From positions 1 through 35,982 of IMG/VR virus record IMGVR_UViG_3300044715_000695: 35,982 nt of DNA. One strand, 5' to 3'. Below, in pieces: positions 32,394 through 35,982 of this stretch. The notes below the pieces were generated by a model. It saw nothing but the letters and a program-made list of their open reading frames with translations. It was not told the DNA's origin and did no database searches. The number at the start of each line of letters is the position of its first letter. Position 1 is the stretch's first letter. Source of the stretch: a virus. Position numbers and translations under genes: made by a program.

Positions 32394-32422
32394 ATTATCC
32401 ACCAATAAGGGATATTTTACAA
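32394..32422 (-). promoter_or_regulatory. Leftward early promoter (PL-like)
   Basis: Minus strand TTGTAA (32417-32422), 17 bases, GATAAT (32394-32399). The expected start falls on the A of the Cro/YdaS-like ATG at 32387. Operators at 32397-32413 and 32421-32437 cover the -10, spacer and -35. Confidence 0.65.
32397..32413. promoter_or_regulatory. Repressor operator O1
   Basis: ATCCACCAATAAGGGAT, a 17-bp partly palindromic site (ATCC...GGAT). It matches O2 and the two sites at 33147-33186. Covers the -10 of the leftward promoter. Confidence 0.65.
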
Positions 32423-32437
32423 CCATTAATTGTGGAT
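32421..32437. promoter_or_regulatory. Repressor operator O2
   Basis: AACCATTAATTGTGGAT; the reverse strand reads ATCCACAATTAATGGTT, the same pattern as O1. Centre-to-centre 24 bp from O1. Overlaps the leftward -35 edge and the -35 of the repressor promoter. Confidence 0.6.
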
Positions 32438-32454
32438 TTAATAAAGAATATAAT
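32426..32454 (+). promoter_or_regulatory. Repressor maintenance promoter (PRM-like)
   Basis: A perfect TATAAT at 32449-32454 with a poor -35 (TTAATT, 32426-32431, 17-base spacer) suits a promoter that needs activation by bound repressor at O2. The repressor ATG lies six bases after the -10, predicting a leaderless mRNA as for lambda cI from PRM. Confidence 0.6.
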
Positions 32455-32460
32455 CTTCTA

Positions 32461-32949
32461 ATGGAATATCTAAATTATGCAAAGCGATTAAAGGAATTAC
32501 AGAGCGATAAAGGGATAAAAACACAGATAGAATTATCTGCGTGGATGGGGTTCTCTAAATCTATTGTTAGCGCATGGATGCGAGGCGAAAAAATACCATC
32601 TATGGACACGGCTTTGAAAATAGCTGAGATGTTTGACGTGCGTGTTGAATGGCTATTAACTGGCAAAGGTAGTAAGCGCATAACTGATGCGCCACAATTA
32701 CAAAACTATATCAATGTATCAAACTTAACAAGCGATCAGCGTGCATTGATTAACCAAATGATTAACCAATTTGCACCTAAATCTAGTGAAAATAAAGAAA
32801 ATAAACCCTTGACACCCCGACCGGAAAATGGGGGGGGGGGGGTGAACCTGCCTGATCCTCTAGCCTCGTACCATAGGCGGCAGGGAGACGAACCAGCCGA
32901 TAAGGAATTTATTGAAGCAGTACAGCACGACTACGAAGATTCAAAATAA
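32461..32949 (+). CDS. CI-like phage repressor with poly-G tract
   Basis: 162 residues from ATG 32461. The in-frame extension to 32359 crosses the promoters and is rejected. The N-terminal XRE helix-turn-helix (QIELSAWMGFSKSIVSAWMRG, then AEMFDVRVEWLLTGKG) is the repressor type of lambdoid phages. There is no S24 peptidase domain, so SOS self-cleavage is not expected. The C-terminal half is short, polar and contains a Gly4 encoded by a run of 13 G (32830-32842), a mutation-prone tract. A one-base change there would replace the last ~35 residues. It keeps lysogeny by binding the four operators. Confidence 0.82.
   Translation: MEYLNYAKRLKELQSDKGIKTQIELSAWMGFSKSIVSAWMRGEKIPSMDTALKIAEMFDVRVEWLLTGKGSKRITDAPQLQNYINVSNLTSDQRALINQMINQFAPKSSENKENKPLTPRPENGGGGVNLPDPLASYHRRQGDEPADKEFIEAVQHDYEDSK
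32830..32842 (+). repeat. Homopolymer G13 in the repressor gene
   Basis: Thirteen consecutive G encode Gly-Gly-Gly-Gly plus the first base of Val. Tracts of this length slip during replication and also cause read errors, so both biological phase switching and assembly uncertainty are possible. Confidence 0.8.
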
Positions 32950-33052
32950 GCGGTTTTACAGATGGGAATTGGCACCACACCTATCTGAATGTAATAAACA
33001 CCCCGCAGAATGATAAGAAGAAATAAGTATTAAAACAGCTTTAACCCCACCT

Positions 33053-33076
33053 AAGCCTCTTAACCGCGGCTTTTTA
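33053..33076 (+). terminator. Weak terminator after repressor gene
   Basis: AAGCC and GGCTT form a 5-bp stem (33053-33057, 33068-33072) followed by TTTTATT. About 100 bases after the repressor stop; it would end the repressor transcript before the rightward promoter. Confidence 0.45.
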
Positions 33077-33146
33077 TTGCCTATCGAAAAATAAATCCCG
33101 TCATTAATCAATCACTTGTGGTTTTAGGCGTTATTTTGTTTGAAAT

Positions 33147-33163
33147 ATCCACTATCAGTGCTT
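33147..33163. promoter_or_regulatory. Repressor operator O4 (half-site)
   Basis: ATCCACTATCAGTGCTT has one good half-site (ATCCAC) and a poor second one. Its centre is 23 bp from O3, about the same spacing as the O1-O2 pair. Confidence 0.4.
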
Positions 33164-33189
33164 GCATTAATCCCCTAATGGTGGATAAT
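33162..33189 (+). promoter_or_regulatory. Rightward early promoter (PR-like)
   Basis: TTGCAT (33162-33167), 16 bases, GATAAT (33184-33189). The sequence around the -10 (TGGTGGATAAT) is almost the same as in the leftward promoter, and operator O3 (33170-33186) fills the spacer and the -10. Confidence 0.65.
33170..33186. promoter_or_regulatory. Repressor operator O3
   Basis: ATCCCCTAATGGTGGAT; the reverse strand reads ATCCACCATTAGGGGAT, the best palindrome of the four sites (ATCC....GGAT). It overlaps the rightward promoter. Confidence 0.65.
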
Positions 33190-33513
33190 AACATCCAACG
33201 AAACGGAAAATCCCCGTAGAAGGATTGCAAGGCCGCCTGATAGCGATAGACCTTAGCAGCAACGCTCTTTGTATAAATAGCATTTTAACGAGTGCTATTT
33301 ATACAACGTCCTCATGTTGTGACTCCTACCTGCTCCGTAGCGATACGGGGCTTTTTTGAGGGTTCATAAGACTGTCTATCTCGCGGATTTTTTTGAGAGA
33401 CTTGACGCTTGGTAGGCAGTCTTATGAATACAGCTTAGACAACTGTATTTCACTTGCGTGTAATGTCCGAAACGGTGTGAAGCCGAAACAATAATAATTT
33501 TAAGGGGTACAAA
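33190..33513 (+). ncRNA. Structured leader of the rightward operon
   Basis: 324 bases between the promoter and the first gene, without open frames. It contains a 14-bp perfect hairpin TTGTATAAATAGCA/TGCTATTTATACAA (33269-33306), an intrinsic terminator (33332-33357), a 12-bp long-range pair TTCATAAGACTG/CAGTCTTATGAA (33363-33374 and 33417-33428) and a 7-bp stem AATACAG/CTGTATT (33427-33449). The last pairs overlap, so they are mutually exclusive. Such a leader with a terminator in front of all early genes implies antitermination, by a protein or by the RNA itself. Confidence 0.5.
33332..33357 (+). terminator. Intrinsic terminator in early leader
   Basis: GCTCCGTA and TACGGGGC form an 8-bp stem (one G-T pair) closed by a GCGA tetraloop and followed by TTTTTT. 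This is the strongest terminator in the window and lies 140 bases after the rightward promoter, before any gene. Confidence 0.8.
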
Positions 33514-33771
33514 ATGATTAAGTACGATTACGCATCAAAAGAACGTCAAGACTTCATCAAGTCCGAAGCCAAAAAAGTATTTGTTCCGGTTGTTGAAGAA
33601 TACGAGGAGTTTCATTACGAACCTGAATCTGATAGCAAGTTCTTGATAGTCATGCTTGTGGGCTTTGTTTTACTCATGAGTCTTTATCTAGTCAATACCC
33701 AAGCCAAGGCTGATGACTGTGCTAAACCAATTAGCCCTATGAGTCTTGTTGATTACTGGGGTAAAGAATAA
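33514..33771 (+). CDS. Small membrane protein, first gene of rightward operon
   Basis: 85 residues with a strong aaggggt ribosome site. Charged N-terminus (KYDYASKERQDFIKSEAKK), a transmembrane helix at about 44-62 (FLIVMLVGFVLLMSLYLV) and a short Lys/Asp-containing tail with one Cys. Being first in the early operon it may act on host membrane functions or on superinfection. No family recognised. Confidence 0.65.
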   Translation: MIKYDYASKERQDFIKSEAKKVFVPVVEEYEEFHYEPESDSKFLIVMLVGFVLLMSLYLVNTQAKADDCAKPISPMSLVDYWGKE

Positions 33772-33956
33772 TGGCTGCCGCTTCGCTTTCGATACACCAC
33801 GTTAAAGATATTTCATTCAAGCAAGAAACTTTATTCATGCCGGATGATTCACCTATACGCCTAATGCGCGTTTTAGCGATTGACAAAAACGGTGATGTAA
33901 ACGAGATAACTTTATTTATGACTGAACATTGTCAGATCGAGGAGGTGCTTACATGA
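33771..33956 (+). CDS. Hypothetical protein, 61 aa
   Basis: Starts on the last base of the previous stop (TAATG). A soluble beta-rich peptide (SLSIHHVKDISFKQETLF, then IRLMRVLAIDKNGDVNEI). It overlaps the next ORF by four bases. Function unknown. Confidence 0.6.
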   Translation: MAAASLSIHHVKDISFKQETLFMPDDSPIRLMRVLAIDKNGDVNEITLFMTEHCQIEEVLT

Positions 33957-34099
33957 TTAAGTTTTTATTTGAAAATCTTGCTGACTATGACTTTAGACGG
34001 AACAAGCCAGCAAGACGGATAAACAACCAATTTTACTTGGCTAGATACGGCAATCTTTATGCGATGGCTGAATCTAGCGCACATTATAGCAGAGGCTAA
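33953..34099 (+). CDS. Small basic protein, 48 aa
   Basis: ATG 33953 overlaps the previous stop and has a very good gaggaggt ribosome site. Sequence MIKFLFENLADYDFRRNKPA then RRINNQFYLARYGNLY: basic and aromatic, without a domain I recognise. Ends one base before the ERF gene. Confidence 0.6.
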   Translation: MIKFLFENLADYDFRRNKPARRINNQFYLARYGNLYAMAESSAHYSRG

Positions 34100-34100
34100 C

Positions 34101-34628
34101 ATGACTATTTATAAGAAATTACAGGAAGCGCGGATCCGCTTGCAAGCTACGCCACTTAATAAATCCGGTGTTAATGCTTTTGCTAAATATTCCTATTTTG
34201 AATTGGGCGATTACTTGCCACAGATTCAAGCCATTTTTAATGACGTTGGCTTAACGGGCATTGTGTCGTTTGGTATCGAACTGGCCGAGTTGAACATCTT
34301 TGAACATGAAGGTGATGGCATTATTCGCATTACTTCGCCCATGTCCTCAGCGGCTTTAAAGGGCTGTCATGACGTGCAAAACTTGGGCGCTGTGCAAACT
34401 TACCAAAGGCGTTACTTATGGCAATCAGCGCTTGAGATTGTCGAGCATGACGCTTTAGACGCAACAACCGGACAAGAAAAACAGCCGGACTATAAAGCCT
34501 TGCTGGAAACGGCAAAGAATGTCACGCAATTAGGATCGGCTTGGCAAATGATACCTAAACCCATGCAACATAATTTTGTTGAGATTAAGGACGAAATGAA
34601 ATCTAAATTAACCGAGGTGGCAGCATGA
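34101..34628 (+). CDS. erf: ERF-family single-strand annealing protein
   Basis: 175 residues from ATG 34101. The extension to 34059 lies in the previous gene. It pairs complementary single strands in phage recombination. Family markers: the N-terminal NKSGVNAFAKYSYFELGDYL, a sheet-rich middle and HDVQNLGAVQTYQRRYLWQ with the GAxxTYxxRYL signature, followed by ALEIVEHDALDAT. The C-terminus is a helical tail. Next to a 3'-5' exonuclease and ssb, so together they form a recombination module. Confidence 0.9.
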   Translation: MTIYKKLQEARIRLQATPLNKSGVNAFAKYSYFELGDYLPQIQAIFNDVGLTGIVSFGIELAELNIFEHEGDGIIRITSPMSSAALKGCHDVQNLGAVQTYQRRYLWQSALEIVEHDALDATTGQEKQPDYKALLETAKNVTQLGSAWQMIPKPMQHNFVEIKDEMKSKLTEVAA

Positions 34629-35308
34629 GCATCCTTCATATTGATATTGAGACTATCCCTAGCCAGAAAAAAGGGGTTGTCGAGGCTATCCGCGAAAACA
34701 TTAAACCGCCTGCCACTATGTCAGTGCAAGCCACGATTGATAAATGGTATGCGGAAAAAGCCGATGATGCCGCCAATGAACAGCACCGTAAACAGTCCTT
34801 TGATGGCGCATTGGGCGAGATCATCTCGATAGCGTGGGCGCTGGATGATGGCGAGGTTAATGTCAATTATCGTTATGATGATAATGAAGCTGGCTTATTA
34901 CGCGCGTTCTTTGTGGATATTAACGAGTTGACGGATAAGTACGGACAAAAGGTCCACATCTCTACTTGGTCAGGGCATTACATCACCGGCTTTGATTTGC
35001 GGTTCATCTGGCAACGCTGCGTGATGTTAGGCGTGAGGCCATCCGTTCATATTCCGTATGACGCAAAGCCTTGGGACTCAAAAGTATTCGACACAAAAGT
35101 TGCGTGGACGGGTACAAGTCAATATTCCGGTATTGGTAGCTTGGACGCACTTAGCAAGGCTTTTGGCTTCGAGGGGAAAGGCGATATTGACGGCTCAAAA
35201 GTCTATGACTACTGGCTTGATGGACGTATTGAAGAAATAGCCGAATACAACAAGCAAGATGTTGTTAAGTGCCGCGCTTTGTACAACAAAATGAATTTTA
35301 TCGGGTGA
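34625..35308 (+). CDS. PolB-like 3'-5' exonuclease (DEDDy type)
   Basis: 227 residues, four-base overlap with the ERF gene. Exonuclease motifs in order: HIDIETIPS (ExoI, Asp and Glu), TGFDLRFIW (ExoII, Asp), YNKQDVVKC (ExoIII, Tyr and Asp). Family PF10108-like. It probably trims DNA ends to make single strands for the annealing protein, or proofreads. Confidence 0.9.
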   Translation: MSILHIDIETIPSQKKGVVEAIRENIKPPATMSVQATIDKWYAEKADDAANEQHRKQSFDGALGEIISIAWALDDGEVNVNYRYDDNEAGLLRAFFVDINELTDKYGQKVHISTWSGHYITGFDLRFIWQRCVMLGVRPSVHIPYDAKPWDSKVFDTKVAWTGTSQYSGIGSLDALSKAFGFEGKGDIDGSKVYDYWLDGRIEEIAEYNKQDVVKCRALYNKMNFIG

Positions 35309-35311
35309 TTT

Positions 35312-35614
35312 ATGAATGAATTATTTAACGCAATTATTGCACCTTACGCGCCAACGATTGAAATGGAACAGTTAGTGGCTGACTCATTGATTGCTCAGCA
35401 GCTCGTAGACGCACAGGATCAAGAAATTATCCCTACCGTGTTTAAGCGTGACGACTTTGAAGCCTTTACACGCCCTGCCAGTGAAAGGCCCAGTGATGAT
35501 GAATTGCTATTGGCACTGGTTTTTTACTTTGGCGCGAGCGAGGAAACGACAATCAAGTGGATCGCTGGCATGGATCTGGAATTTTTAATGGAATCAATAA
35601 AGGAACAAGAATGA
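35312..35614 (+). CDS. Hypothetical acidic protein, 100 aa
   Basis: Begins four bases after the exonuclease stop and overlaps the next gene by four bases. Acidic and helical (MEQLVADSLIAQQLVDAQDQ, then RPSDDELLLALVFYFGAS). No motif I recognise. Operon position suggests an accessory role in recombination or replication. Confidence 0.6.
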   Translation: MNELFNAIIAPYAPTIEMEQLVADSLIAQQLVDAQDQEIIPTVFKRDDFEAFTRPASERPSDDELLLALVFYFGASEETTIKWIAGMDLEFLMESIKEQE

Positions 35615-35982
35615 TTTTTCATGGTGAAGTAACCGCACAATTTGAAGATATAGGCCCAAGTTTGGCGCAAAGTTTTTTAGAGAAAAATTTGAATAATAGG
35701 AGACCTGATAAAAATAGAATTGCTAAATATGTTGCTGATATGAAAAGTGGTTACTGGTGCTTTAATGGAGACGCTATAAGATTTGATAAAAGTGGAAGTC
35801 TTATAGACGGTCAACATAGATTGCTATCTATTATAAAAGCAGATAAATCATTCAGTTTTCTAGTTATAAGAAATGTTGTTGAAGAATCAAAACGAACAAT
35901 AGACACAGGAAAAGCAAGATCAGGAGGCGATGTTCTTTCTTTATTTGCAGGCGTTGGTTCTAGGGATGCTGGTGTTTTATCT
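35611..35982 (+). CDS. DGQHR-motif phage protein, 5' part (continues at base 2)
   Basis: First 124 residues of the 282-residue protein that continues at the start of the window. The last 127 bases are the repeat. It has NRRPDKNRIAKYVADMKSGY, then DAIRFDKSGSLIDGQHRLLS. The IDGQHRL core is the motif of DGQHR/ParB-like phage proteins, which in related families touch DNA or nucleotides. No other catalytic residues can be named with confidence. Four-base overlap with the preceding gene and in the same operon as erf, exonuclease and ssb. Confidence 0.8.
   Translation, partial: MIFHGEVTAQFEDIGPSLAQSFLEKNLNNRRPDKNRIAKYVADMKSGYWCFNGDAIRFDKSGSLIDGQHRLLSIIKADKSFSFLVIRNVVEESKRTIDTGKARSGGDVLSLFAGVGSRDAGVLS
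35856..35982. repeat. Terminal direct repeat, copy 2 (circular contig overlap)
   Basis: Identical to bases 1-127. See the entry for copy 1. Confidence 0.95.

Overview
The window is almost certainly a complete temperate siphophage genome (or excised prophage) captured as a circular contig. The last 127 bases (35856-35982) are identical to the first 127, and one gene reads straight across the join. The unique circle is therefore about 35,855 bp. Host clues are gammaproteobacterial: NinB, YbcO-type, RusA, a DUF1233-like excisionase, Dam-type and ERF proteins. No host gene is present, so I do not name a genus. Base composition is moderately AT-rich throughout.

Layout. (1) The rightward early operon runs from about 33514 through the join to 4086. 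It encodes small membrane and hypothetical proteins, an ERF annealing protein, a PolB-like 3'-5' exonuclease, a DGQHR-motif protein, SSB, an HTH protein, an HNH endonuclease, several small phage proteins, excisionase and integrase. (2) An attP region with repeated integrase arm sites follows at 4085-4304. (3) Everything from 32387 down to 4312 is leftward, except one toxin-antitoxin pair. In order of transcription it holds a Cro/YdaS-like regulator, an RHH protein, a small ORF, a roughly 520-bp hairpin-rich gene-free block, a Dam-type methyltransferase, a PD-(D/E)XK-like nuclease, a DEAH helicase, a Toprim primase, NinB (frameshifted), a YbcO-like protein, RusA and several tiny ORFs. Lysis (GH24 lysozyme plus a membrane/coiled-coil protein), a ParB-methyltransferase fusion, terminase subunits, portal, head protein, scaffold, capsid, connectors, tail tube, G/GT chaperones, tape measure, tail proteins and a C-type-lectin-fold receptor-binding protein follow. 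(4) The immunity region (32388-33190) has a rightward CI-like repressor between two pairs of 17-bp operators.

How it works together. The repressor probably shuts a leftward promoter (32394-32422) and a rightward promoter (33162-33189). The leftward operon carries replication and, through two near-identical promoters at 18369-18397 and 24522-24550, lysis and virion genes. The rightward operon carries recombination and integration genes, behind a structured leader with an intrinsic terminator that suggests antitermination control.

Most notable points: the tail protein at 5078-6736 ends in what looks like the variable region of a diversity-generating retroelement, yet no reverse transcriptase or template repeat is present on this complete circle. 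A hairpin-dense non-coding block lies at 31204-31726. The repressor contains a G13 tract. Three regulatory genes start exactly six bases after a -10 box, implying leaderless mRNAs.
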